A stretch of DNA of 64,000 bases, from NCBI GenBank assembly GCA_963970005.1, contig CAXAMN010008613.1, positions 1 to 64,000 of the forward strand. Direction: 5' to 3'. The number at the start of each line of letters is the position of its first letter. Positions within the stretch are counted from its first letter, which is position 1. A program made the position numbers and the translations under genes. This DNA is from Durusdinium trenchii (lineage: Eukaryota; Sar; Dinophyceae; Suessiales; Symbiodiniaceae). The notes under the pieces were generated by a model. That model was not told where the DNA came from. It saw nothing but the letters and a program-made list of their open reading frames with translations, and did not search any database. Positions 18,547-26,935 of this stretch are shown piece after piece.

Positions 18547-19182
18547 TCACTGGACAGGGCACTTCTTTGGGTGCGCAAAGGCACGCGGTGGTGGTAGATG
18601 CTCACGCGTTCCGTCTTCCGCAATACGATGATGGATATGCCCGTGTGAGGGGCACTGTTGTACAGGGAGTCCACTACTAGCTGCCTGTCGGGGAGGCCGG
18701 CCTTCTGCCGGGTCCATTGTTGGCGGCATCTCCCCATCACCAGGGCTGGCAGGGGGTACGTCTGTGGCAGACATGACAGCTCCTACCGCAGCCGTGTCAG
18801 GGAAACGTGCGGATTGCGAGAGTACCGCCAGCAGCTTTTCATGAGTAGGGTCAACTGTCGCGGCTTGCTTGGGAGGGTGCACAGGCCTCTTTGGTTGGGC
18901 ACGGCCAGTTGTCTTCCGTTTCGGTGAAGCTTCCTCCTTTAGAGGGGGGCTCCTGTGTCCCGTTGTCTGTAGCCCTGCTTTGACTGGAGCCATAGGAGCC
19001 GGAGTAGGCTCGTGCCCTACCTGCTGAAACAGCGGGTGTTGGTCTGCAAGTGATAGTAGGAGAGCATCAAAAAATTCAGCAAGTGGTAGTCGTACGCGCA
19101 AGACCACCTCAACTTGCGGGCGCCCGTCAGGGCCATGGGTGAGGGAACACTGATGAGGGCCAACAATGAAGGGGAGGGCCAT
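18547..19182 (-). CDS. Unrecognised element protein, about 211 aa
   Basis: The first ATG is at 19182 (the open frame starts at 19188 with TTG). The N-terminus (VEVVLRVRLPLAEFFDALLLSLADQ) is strand-helix like and may be a small folded domain. The rest is Pro/Lys/Ala-rich and likely disordered. The last part lies over a short tract rich in His and Pro. No known domain is seen. Confidence 0.45.
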   Translation of the reverse strand: MALPFIVGPHQCSLTHGPDGRPQVEVVLRVRLPLAEFFDALLLSLADQHPLFQQVGHEPTPAPMAPVKAGLQTTGHRSPPLKEEASPKRKTTGRAQPKRPVHPPKQAATVDPTHEKLLAVLSQSARFPDTAAVGAVMSATDVPPASPGDGEMPPTMDPAEGRPPRQAASSGLPVQQCPSHGHIHHRIAEDGTREHLPPPRAFAHPKKCPVQ

Positions 19183-19439
19183 GGGCAAAAGCTGCTACTG
19201 GTTGTCCTATCCAGGCTAGGCAAAGGCGTACGATCACTACTCAACTTCGAGCCTGAACAGCCGCAGGCTCTGAATCTCATTCAATGTTGAGCAAGAGAAA
19301 CAAAACTACCAGAAGGGTGACATCAGTCTTTAGATCGTTAGGAAATCAATGAACCCAGTGATGCGAGTCAGCGCACTCGTTACTTGACCAGCCAATAAAG
19401 ACGGTAGCTAGCGTCGATCTATTCGCAATGGGACACCAC

Positions 19440-20324
19440 TCATATGGTAGCACTCTGCGTCTCTTGCAGGGCAGTAAGTATCGTGTCCATTTCGCTAGCT
19501 AGCACCCAGCACGCATTGGCCCCCGGTTGAACATTGCAGTGCTGACGATGTTTGTGTATATTTTGGAAGGTGCGTTGGATATCGCACGCCAGGGCACGCA
19601 CTGTGCTAGCACGAGTAATGAGTTCTCGACTAAGCCGTGCGTGCGGTGCGTCGTAACCAGCGATCACGTCCTGGTCAGTAAGAGCCTGCAAAGCGTACAC
19701 GCCGAGCTGGTCAGGGGGGCGCACTGTACCGGCGTGGGGCGAGCTCGCGTCACCACTAATTCTGGCTGACTGCTCGTGGAGGGGAATGGGACGACTTTGT
19801 GGCAACAGCCAGGGCGGGATCGGTGGTGTAGGACGGGCTGGGGCAGCAGGTACTGCCGGTAGAGTATACATCTGTGAAAAAGGGAAGGAAGCTAAGGCTT
19901 CCCCCGGTTCTGGAGGTCTGGCCTGTCCTCGCCCTACTGCCCAGCCATGAGGAGAGAGACATTCCGCTTGCTGGAGGATGCGATAAACCATCGCCCTTTG
20001 CGGGGCACACCGCCCATGCAAGAGAACGCCATCATGTGTAATGTGTGGTGAATCTTCAAAGGGAAAAAGAACCTGCCCACTAGTAAGCACTAGGGAGGAT
20101 CGGCGCATCTCTGCTGGCACTGCAACTAATTGCATCTCCGATATGCGAGGGCATGTACCATCGTCCAAAGGAGTCCGTGGGAAGCCAGCAACCGCCAGAC
20201 GCAGCGGAAGTTGTCTATGAGCTAGCATCACGTTGGTCTGGACAAAGTGCACTTCTACATCTGGGTGTCTACAAACCAGGCGAGCAAAAGGAGTGAGGTC
20301 CAGTCCCCCAGGCCCAATCTCCAT
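19440..20324 (-). CDS. Unrecognised element protein, about 294 aa
   Basis: The frame is open from 20348 but the first ATG is at 20324. Residues 1-130 look folded (LDLTPFARLVCRHPDVEVHF, then RSSLVLTSGQVLFPFEDSP). A Pro-rich linker (PAAPARPTPPIPPWLLPQ) follows, then a helical C-terminus (RLSRELITRASTVRALACDI) with a probable coiled coil. I do not recognise the family. It is separated from the upstream ORF by about 390 bases, the largest gap within the element. Confidence 0.5.
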   Translation of the reverse strand: MEIGPGGLDLTPFARLVCRHPDVEVHFVQTNVMLAHRQLPLRLAVAGFPRTPLDDGTCPRISEMQLVAVPAEMRRSSLVLTSGQVLFPFEDSPHITHDGVLLHGRCAPQRAMVYRILQQAECLSPHGWAVGRGQARPPEPGEALASFPFSQMYTLPAVPAAPARPTPPIPPWLLPQSRPIPLHEQSARISGDASSPHAGTVRPPDQLGVYALQALTDQDVIAGYDAPHARLSRELITRASTVRALACDIQRTFQNIHKHRQHCNVQPGANACWVLASEMDTILTALQETQSATI

Positions 20325-20348
20325 TGTCAAGGCACTTTCAGCTGACAC

Positions 20349-20712
20349 TGTGCTCCGTTCAGTGAGGATCAGGACTAAGGTCCAAACCCACTCAAATGGG
20401 ATGAGATATTACTATATGGGACAGTGGCTGTAGGAACAATCCGCCCGTGATGGCTGCCTTGTCTTTCGCAGCAGCTTGAGCCCAGGTAGCGGAATCATAA
20501 AAGAGACAACGATCGAGGCAAAGCACAAAAACACTAACTGACAAAGAATAAACAAGGCAAGCGACGAAAGCAAGAACAGACCAGAGAGGAGCCGAGTGAG
20601 TCCATTCACGAAAACTATGACCCCAGGCTAGAGGTAACCACGCAAAAAGGTAAGCAACAGCAGAGGAGTAGCTAAAAAGGGGTTCCCTAGTTTTGTTCGC
20701 ATAAGTCGCGAA
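20349..20712 (-). other. Spacer after the main polyprotein, nothing recognised
   Basis: Roughly 360 bases between the stop of the RNase H ORF and the next ORF, AC-rich and without a long open frame. A new message could begin here by trans-splicing, but I see no clear acceptor or leader relic. Confidence 0.4.
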
Positions 20713-22188
20713 TTATCGTATGCGTCGCCGCTTGGTATTTTGTACTTTTATTCTTTTCATGAGTCGTTGTTCAAGGGCATCCTGTTGCTCTGGGTGCGCA
20801 ACAGTGAAAATGCGTTTTCTGTGTATGCGCACTACAGCAGGGAGAGGCCGCTGAGAGGAGGCATGGGAAAGTGAGCCGATGACAGGGGCCGCAGAAGTAC
20901 ATTCTGATAGCAGTTGGGCAAGTTTGGGTTGCAATGGATCACACCTCATCAGTGGCGGCTCTGCAGGGTCGAAGCCAAAGTTCTGGCAGAGATGAGTATG
21001 AAGGGCTGCAAGCGATTCATTCTCCGGTCGAGGGGCAACCCAAAAGCCATCATGCAACCAAATGGCCGAAGCGAAGCCTACCCGAGGTTGTAAAAAGGAA
21101 TGGGCAGCCCATGTAACCTGCTGTTCAAGGACCTCGAAGTAATGAAAAGGAGCCCCTCGCCCTGTCCGCTCTGGACCAGTAGGGCACCATGAGGGAGGAT
21201 GATGCATGGCATAACGGCTGGCAGCGAACACTTCCCGAGCAAAGCTCACCAGATGATGTGACAGCTCCGTTCGTATACGCTTTTTGAGGTACTCTATTGC
21301 CTCCTGCGGAGTGGCACTGTTGATTATGACTAGTGGCCATGTCTTTACCAGGGGGCCAATTTCATCCTCTGCAATGTGTGCCCGAAGAGCTCCTCTGAGG
21401 TAGTCTCTCGCTTGCGCGATTGGCAGTAATGCTAGGTGAACCTCAGCTGCCTTGCATTGCCGTCTCATGAGCTCATAGTGCGCTCCACTAATATCCATCT
21501 CCCAATGCGAGTTGCCAAAGAGGAGCAGTCGAACCTGCCGTGGCAGCCGCTGCGCTGCATTGCCAACTGAGTAGAACCGGCCTCCCAAGGCATCAACTGT
21601 GGGCTTGTACCCTACGCTGAGGCAATGAGAGGACGCTACTGCTAGGGCAATATAGTCCATTGCAACACATTTGTAGTGTGGATGCCGCCGGAGTAGTGTG
21701 TGCATCTCCTGAGGAGTAGGGGAAGGGCACTCCGTGAGGCCGAAAGCAGGGACTTGCGATGCATCTCCCTGCTGAATGATGAAACCCAAACCTTGTGCTA
21801 ATTGAAACGGCGGGAGCGCCGCATGATGTAAGGGAACAAGTGGGTTGCCCCCTGCTTCCTTAGCTGCAGTACTGGCCTGACCAGCAAAATAGTCTGCTAG
21901 ACGATTGCACTCCCTTGGCAGATAGACAAGGCGGAACAGACAAGGCGCTCGGGCCAGCAATTGCTGGCATTGCTCTAAGATGGCGACAACAGCGGGTTTT
22001 TTGATTCTTCCTTTGTACTGAAGATAATTAATGACAGGCAAGATGTCTCCCTGCACCACAACACTGTCAATGGGGATGCCTCTTGACATGCAGGAGACAT
22101 AGTACTCAGATGCAAGGTTAATGGCAGCTCGACAGGCATGTGCTTCTGCTACGACGTTATCAGAACAAGAAAGCAAGGGGATGGACAA
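20713..22188 (-). CDS. RNase H C-terminal part and possible family A-like polymerase palm
   Basis: The first 115 residues carry the second part of an RNase H fold: the catalytic Glu in VVAEAHACRA, the Asp in VVQGDILPVI and the last Asp in RLADYFAG. The first catalytic Asp (FDGSAH) is in the neighbouring frame at 22270-22285, across a G6 run. From residue 150 to 400 there is a second region: WEMDISGAHYELMRR (about 229-243) resembles motif A of Pol I-type polymerases and WLHDGFWVAP (about 375-385) resembles motif C (HD-x). I see no convincing motif B. The C-terminus is basic (KRIKVQNTKRRRIR). The polymerase reading is tentative. Confidence 0.65.
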   Translation of the reverse strand: MSIPLLSCSDNVVAEAHACRAAINLASEYYVSCMSRGIPIDSVVVQGDILPVINYLQYKGRIKKPAVVAILEQCQQLLARAPCLFRLVYLPRECNRLADYFAGQASTAAKEAGGNPLVPLHHAALPPFQLAQGLGFIIQQGDASQVPAFGLTECPSPTPQEMHTLLRRHPHYKCVAMDYIALAVASSHCLSVGYKPTVDALGGRFYSVGNAAQRLPRQVRLLLFGNSHWEMDISGAHYELMRRQCKAAEVHLALLPIAQARDYLRGALRAHIAEDEIGPLVKTWPLVIINSATPQEAIEYLKKRIRTELSHHLVSFAREVFAASRYAMHHPPSWCPTGPERTGRGAPFHYFEVLEQQVTWAAHSFLQPRVGFASAIWLHDGFWVAPRPENESLAALHTHLCQNFGFDPAEPPLMRCDPLQPKLAQLLSECTSAAPVIGSLSHASSQRPLPAVVRIHRKRIFTVAHPEQQDALEQRLMKRIKVQNTKRRRIR

Positions 22189-22784
22189 CCACTGGACAAG
22201 AGAGGTGGAGGACGACGTGACATGTAGCAGGCTAACTCCTGCCCCCCTGTTTGCGTGTGCTTATGTGCAGAGCCGTCGAATTGCACAAGACAACCTTGCC
22301 ATTCGTGTGGTTCACTGAGCAGGAGAACTGTATTTGCAGATAGATCGTCCGTGGCTTGCAAACGTAAATGTGTGGCTCCACAGTGGCACAAGAAGGGTAC
22401 GAGACATGCGGTAGCAGTAGGGAAAGGGAGCTTTCTGTGTTGTAACAGAAGCAACCGGAGACGGTGGTCATTCTTAGCGAAGGTGGCAATCGTGTCTCCT
22501 TTAGCAAAAGACTGAGTCGTTGCAAGCCCCTTAGGAGGGAGCAGTGCAGCTTCAAGTACGACCACGGGGAATCGCTGCAACCTGATTTTGGTAGAGTCAG
22601 TACACGCCGTACTGCTGGATTGTGGTGGAGCACGGAAGTACCTGAGCAGCGTGCTAGGCAGTGAAAGGTAGATACGCTGCCATAGGTCAAGCACTTGGTG
22701 CGAGATCATGCGGTTGCGCACACACGAAATGTCCGGTCGGAGTCCGCCACATTCGGCAACTAATCGCCGAAGATGGAAAAGCAT
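22149..22784 (-). CDS. Link between reverse transcriptase and RNase H, with the first RNase H motif
   Basis: This frame continues the reverse transcriptase C-terminus after a frame change in a T4 run near 22780 (HLRRLVAECGGLRPDISC). It ends with LVQFDGSAHKHTQTGG, the first strand and catalytic Asp of RNase H. At GGGGGG (near 22242-22247) a one-base shift passes into the frame of the next ORF, where AGVSLLHV completes the strand. It is best read as the middle of one polyprotein. Confidence 0.65.
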   Translation of the reverse strand: MLFHLRRLVAECGGLRPDISCVRNRMISHQVLDLWQRIYLSLPSTLLRYFRAPPQSSSTACTDSTKIRLQRFPVVVLEAALLPPKGLATTQSFAKGDTIATFAKNDHRLRLLLLQHRKLPFPTATACLVPFLCHCGATHLRLQATDDLSANTVLLLSEPHEWQGCLVQFDGSAHKHTQTGGQELACYMSRRPPPLLSSGCPSPCFLVLITS

Positions 22785-25758
22785 ATAGCAAAGTGCTACT
22801 CCGATGCTGCAAGGCCAGCCAGGTTAGGTGTACAACCGGACAAAAGGATAACCAATGATCGATAGAGTTGAAGCCACACTGACAGAGTACGCAGGGAACA
22901 TACGAGTCAAGCGCTCGACAGCCTGCAGAGGACAGCAGGCGAGAGAACGCAGGAGGCAGTTGCTTGGGCTCAGGCACGATAATTTGATGGAAGTGCAGAA
23001 AATTCTTACTCTCATCAGAAAGGTTATTCAAAGCAAGATCCATTGGGGTAGCAGGCAGGAAGCAAGTCGGGCAAAGTGCTCCATGCCCTGGTCCGCACGG
23101 AAAGCATCGTGTAAGGTTGTTACACCATACGCAGGGTTGGCTACGACTGAGTTTACCTCTGAGGGGCAACCAGAAATCAGCATCTTCTCCTAAAGCCCAT
23201 CGCAAGACAGCATATCGTGGCACTGCCCCTACCTGAGTGGTAGGCAGGTCCGCTAACCAGTCTAAGAACATAATAGAGGGACCCATGGCCCAGCCATTCT
23301 TGTATATTCGCGCAGCCAAGTGCCTATGAGAGGCTGCAAGAAGTTTGTTAATGGCAAGTTGCTTGAACAGCTGTTTAAAGCCACTCGCTCTCTGCGCAGG
23401 CGTGTTGTTTTGCCTTAAGAGGGCTAGGAGCCGCTGTATGTCTTCGGCAGGAAGTTGCTGCTGCCAATATTTCCAGCATTGCTGGATTTGTGTGGCATAG
23501 GAACCTACTTGTTCCTCTGCGAAGGACCTATGCCCTTGCCGTAAATAGCATCCAAAGAGGGAAATCGCCTGCATAATAGTTGGGTCAAGCAGAGGGCCTA
23601 AACGTAGCCATCTGCAGAGACCCACCAAAAGGTGTTGTGGGAACCAATGCCGCTGCAGCAAAAAATCTGCCATTGCGTGATACAACGGTTTAAGAAGCTT
23701 GGGCGAGAAGAAACGTTGCGTCTGCGAGTAGTAGAAAAGGCTCAGAGAAAAAGTATTGAAGTATATAATCGTCATATGAATGCTAAGGTTGGCCCGATTG
23801 GCAGCTGCTAGCCTCGTACGGAATTTTACAAGCTGTTTTGACAGCAAAGTGATGAGAGATGACTGCAGCTGCATTTTGACCATGGCCTCATTCGTGAGTT
23901 GACACGTCCACCCTGTGTGGATTGTTAGGCCTAGATTGACAGTGGACGGCGCTATACACTGGCCGCCTAGTCCTGCTTGGTCCAGACAATACAGCTGCTC
24001 AGAGGTGTAACTGACATTAGTGAGCAATTGCGTTTTTGATCGACACTGGCACGGACTGGCTGCCAATCGGCAGAGCATAGGGTGCCCTTCAGTTGCTAGT
24101 CTGGGAATGACTTCCGAGGCCATATGTATGCAGTGGTCACCGAGGACAAAGCGACGTGCATAACTAGGGACTCGTTGTAGCGCTGCACTGCAAGTGGCTT
24201 GTCCTGATTCGTGGATGGGAGTTACGTGACTCCAAACGTCCTCAACTTTGTGCAGCGTGTTTTCGTCAAGGGCTCTGCTGGAGAAGCCTACTTGCCAGCA
24301 GTGATGCGTGTCCATGACAATACCTGCCGACTTCCATTTCCTGATATTTTGAAAGACCTCTTGAACCCACCTCGAGTCCGTCTGTTGACCAACTATCGTA
24401 GTGTCATCAACATACCCAGCAACCACAATGACTTGTGGGATTTGATTGAGCACAACAAATATTGGGTCCATGGCAAGGCAGAAGAAGTACACAGATGTGG
24501 ATCGTCCCATATCAACTCCAGAGTGCACGTTTCTTGCTGGTAAGAGTCGTCCTTGTACTTTGTGTCTTATTCTTCTACCAAACAGTAGATAACGCGCAAA
24601 TTGGAGGACCCAAGGGGAGCACTGACGAATACGTAGTATATGAAGGATCCAATGTGCATTAATACGCTCAAAAGCTTTGGAAAGATCAGCAAAGAGGGCA
24701 GAAGCGGGCGAGGATCCCTCAAGGGCTCCTTGTACTTCCAGCACAGCTCTCTGCGGTTCTCGAAAGGAATTGAGCAGGGTTTGGGCAGGGTGAAAACTGC
24801 GCCGGGTAATTCGAAAAAGAATGGCAGCAGCTGTGCCATCTTGCAGTCTGTCAAGCGTGTCAGGCATACCTAGCGGTCGGAAGAAGTCCGCCGTGGGCCC
24901 TTGCTTGGCTTTCGGGATCCATACGCCTACCTGGGTGGGTGGTGCCAGTACACCAGCTAAAATATGATGAAAGTCGTCCTTAAGGATTGCAGCAGTCTGT
25001 TGCAGGAAAATCCGCCAAAGAGCATAAGGTAACCCATCAGGGCCTGGAGCTGAGTCTTTAGTAAGGAGGAGGTGCTCGATATAGTCTTGCTCTGTGGGTT
25101 CAGGAATTGCAGGCCACGGCAAGACACACCGTCGGTAAGCCGAAAGCGTGTCGTGCCAATCTCGATCATACTTAACTGGGTGCGTGAACCAAAAGTCACG
25201 GGTCGCAAGCATTGCTTCATCATACTCAAGGGCAGTACGGCACTCTTGCCCATTATGTTGTAACAAAGGTCCATGATAGAAGGTGCCTCTAGGACACACG
25301 GTTTTAAGTCTGTCCCAGAAAATTGTTTGTCTTCTTGTTCGCTGGATTGGGTCTGTGTTTTCTGTGCCTATAGGCAGTTGCACATTCGCCGCAGTTGCAA
25401 CTTCTGCTGCTTGTAAAGCAGCAGCTATGATGGTAGCTGGAATCAAAAGGCATCCTTGTTGGGTTTGCCATGGTTGTAAAAGATCAGCATCTGCACTTTG
25501 CTCATACAACAGGCGTACTTCTTCCCCTCGTATGTGCAGGAGTGTTTGCTCTTGGCCCAAAAGCTTGTATAGGCGTTTTAGAGGCGACAATTTCTTGAAG
25601 TGACAGGAGTGAGTTCTCCACCAGCTCCAAACTATTGCACGGCAATGTTGCGAGAGCACCACACCAGCAAGTCTAGTTTCCTGCGCTAATGAAATTTTCC
25701 GTTTGAGAGCAAGTAGGGAAGCTTGTCTTGTAACCGCCTGTAAACTTTCCGATGCCAC
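22687..25758 (-). CDS. Non-LTR reverse transcriptase
   Basis: 1023 codons, entered by a +1 shift from the endonuclease frame in a T5 run near 25757. Reverse-transcriptase motifs occur in order: SAPGPDGLPYALW (about 235), WIPKA followed by RPLGMPDT, motif A LFADLSKAFERI (about 354), motif B region SGVDMGRSTSVYFF (about 410), and the catalytic AGYVDDTTIVG (449-452 are YVDD). Near residue 957 a zinc-binding CVLCQCGFNSIDHWLSFC closes the protein, as in many LINEs. Most LINE enzymes have YADD and QGxP in motif B, so both are atypical here. The enzyme would copy element RNA onto nicked target DNA in the nucleus. Confidence 0.92.
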   Translation of the reverse strand: MASESLQAVTRQASLLALKRKISLAQETRLAGVVLSQHCRAIVWSWWRTHSCHFKKLSPLKRLYKLLGQEQTLLHIRGEEVRLLYEQSADADLLQPWQTQQGCLLIPATIIAAALQAAEVATAANVQLPIGTENTDPIQRTRRQTIFWDRLKTVCPRGTFYHGPLLQHNGQECRTALEYDEAMLATRDFWFTHPVKYDRDWHDTLSAYRRCVLPWPAIPEPTEQDYIEHLLLTKDSAPGPDGLPYALWRIFLQQTAAILKDDFHHILAGVLAPPTQVGVWIPKAKQGPTADFFRPLGMPDTLDRLQDGTAAAILFRITRRSFHPAQTLLNSFREPQRAVLEVQGALEGSSPASALFADLSKAFERINAHWILHILRIRQCSPWVLQFARYLLFGRRIRHKVQGRLLPARNVHSGVDMGRSTSVYFFCLAMDPIFVVLNQIPQVIVVAGYVDDTTIVGQQTDSRWVQEVFQNIRKWKSAGIVMDTHHCWQVGFSSRALDENTLHKVEDVWSHVTPIHESGQATCSAALQRVPSYARRFVLGDHCIHMASEVIPRLATEGHPMLCRLAASPCQCRSKTQLLTNVSYTSEQLYCLDQAGLGGQCIAPSTVNLGLTIHTGWTCQLTNEAMVKMQLQSSLITLLSKQLVKFRTRLAAANRANLSIHMTIIYFNTFSLSLFYYSQTQRFFSPKLLKPLYHAMADFLLQRHWFPQHLLVGLCRWLRLGPLLDPTIMQAISLFGCYLRQGHRSFAEEQVGSYATQIQQCWKYWQQQLPAEDIQRLLALLRQNNTPAQRASGFKQLFKQLAINKLLAASHRHLAARIYKNGWAMGPSIMFLDWLADLPTTQVGAVPRYAVLRWALGEDADFWLPLRGKLSRSQPCVWCNNLTRCFPCGPGHGALCPTCFLPATPMDLALNNLSDESKNFLHFHQIIVPEPKQLPPAFSRLLSSAGCRALDSYVPCVLCQCGFNSIDHWLSFCPVVHLTWLALQHRSSTLLYAFPSSAISCRMWRTPTGHFVCAQPHDLAPSA

Positions 25759-25765
25759 AGTTGGA

Positions 25766-26935
25766 TCAAGAAAAACTTGTGTCGGTATGTGTGTGATGCT
25801 TTTCTGACTGCGGATGTGGTCGAAGGCGTGGTTTCATTTTTAGCCTAAGCATCAAGGCTTTGTGATGGCAGGTATCTATCCGGTATCTGCCATAGATACG
25901 AGCGAAAAGCTGTGTTGTATCCAGAAACAGGCTGGGCACTAAGAAGCGATCAAGTGAGGATTCTTGGTCTTGGTATTTGTAAGTTGGGAGCGTAGGATCA
26001 ACGTCAGTGAGTCCAGCCTGTACAAGGAAGTCATCCCACGTATGAAAGTGATTCTGATCACATCGATTGAAGTCTCCTCCTACAAAGACAGGATGATCGG
26101 TCAAGACAAGAATGGTTTGCAGAGTAGCTGAAACGAAGGACCTAGGGCTGTTCGGAGGTATATAAATCGAAACAAGCCATATAGTGCAAGCTTGGTATTC
26201 AACACGGGCAGCAACTGCATAGTGTTGGACCAGAACACGTTCTTCTTGGACTTTCCAGCCTGGAGGAAACAGGATTGCAACTCCAGCTTGTTCCCCCGGA
26301 TTTTCCTTGGCAAGAGTGGTAACTACTTTAATGTCAGGCCATGTGTGGGATAAGTATTGGAGATTGGCTTGATTCCATTTTGTTTCCTGTAGCAGTACTG
26401 GGGCTTGTTTCAACATGGTTTTGACTATCCAAGTCTTGTGCACATTGGTGGGAAGTCCAGGAGACCAGCTATTGAGATTCCAAGAGTGAATTCCTTTTAC
26501 AGAGACCGGCAGGTTACTAGGTCTCTGCATACGGAACTGTAGGATGTCATGACAGAGCTGCCAAAACCTCGAAGGGATTTGGCGTAAGGATTGTACTTCA
26601 TTCGGGAGAACGAAAGGAGTGTCGCCTATAGGCGTGGACGGGTCAGCGACAGTACAATCTGTGAACTTGCCAATGTTGACACGTATAGAATGTAGGGCAT
26701 CTGATAGATTGACATTGCCATCAAAACCACACAACATGAGGAAATCCTCAATCTTGATCTGCCGATATGGCAGACAGGGATGGGTAAAATGAATGAGGAA
26801 GTGAAGGGAAGAAACATGCGTGATAGAAGCATTGGTTTGTTGGGTAGTGTGCCAATAAGCTGCTTTGAGGCCTGTAGAGAGGGTACGCTGCACTAATCGG
26901 AGAGATTTGATGGGTAGGTGACATAACCGCGTCAT
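25766..26935 (-). CDS. APE-type endonuclease (EEP family) of the retrotransposon
   Basis: 389 codons; an ATG stands at 26935, inside the 3' end of the methyltransferase ORF, so it could be a separate start or a frame break. Motifs of the exonuclease-endonuclease-phosphatase fold are present: NLNSW (about 152), LLQETKW (about 180, metal-binding Glu), SIYIPPN (about 254), GGDFNR (about 284, catalytic Asp/Asn), SLDRFLV (about 325) and CHHKALML (about 355, the final His of the usual SDH). It would nick the target strand for priming. The observed 15-21 bp target duplications fit such staggered nicking. Confidence 0.9.
   Translation of the reverse strand: MTRLCHLPIKSLRLVQRTLSTGLKAAYWHTTQQTNASITHVSSLHFLIHFTHPCLPYRQIKIEDFLMLCGFDGNVNLSDALHSIRVNIGKFTDCTVADPSTPIGDTPFVLPNEVQSLRQIPSRFWQLCHDILQFRMQRPSNLPVSVKGIHSWNLNSWSPGLPTNVHKTWIVKTMLKQAPVLLQETKWNQANLQYLSHTWPDIKVVTTLAKENPGEQAGVAILFPPGWKVQEERVLVQHYAVAARVEYQACTIWLVSIYIPPNSPRSFVSATLQTILVLTDHPVFVGGDFNRCDQNHFHTWDDFLVQAGLTDVDPTLPTYKYQDQESSLDRFLVPSLFLDTTQLFARIYGRYRIDTCHHKALMLRLKMKPRLRPHPQSEKHHTHTDTSFS

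Noticed and set aside
22242-22247. Programmed frameshift at the G6 run in RNase H
   Set aside because: Possible, but the same kind of break recurs at many homopolymers, so decay or sequencing indels explain it more simply.
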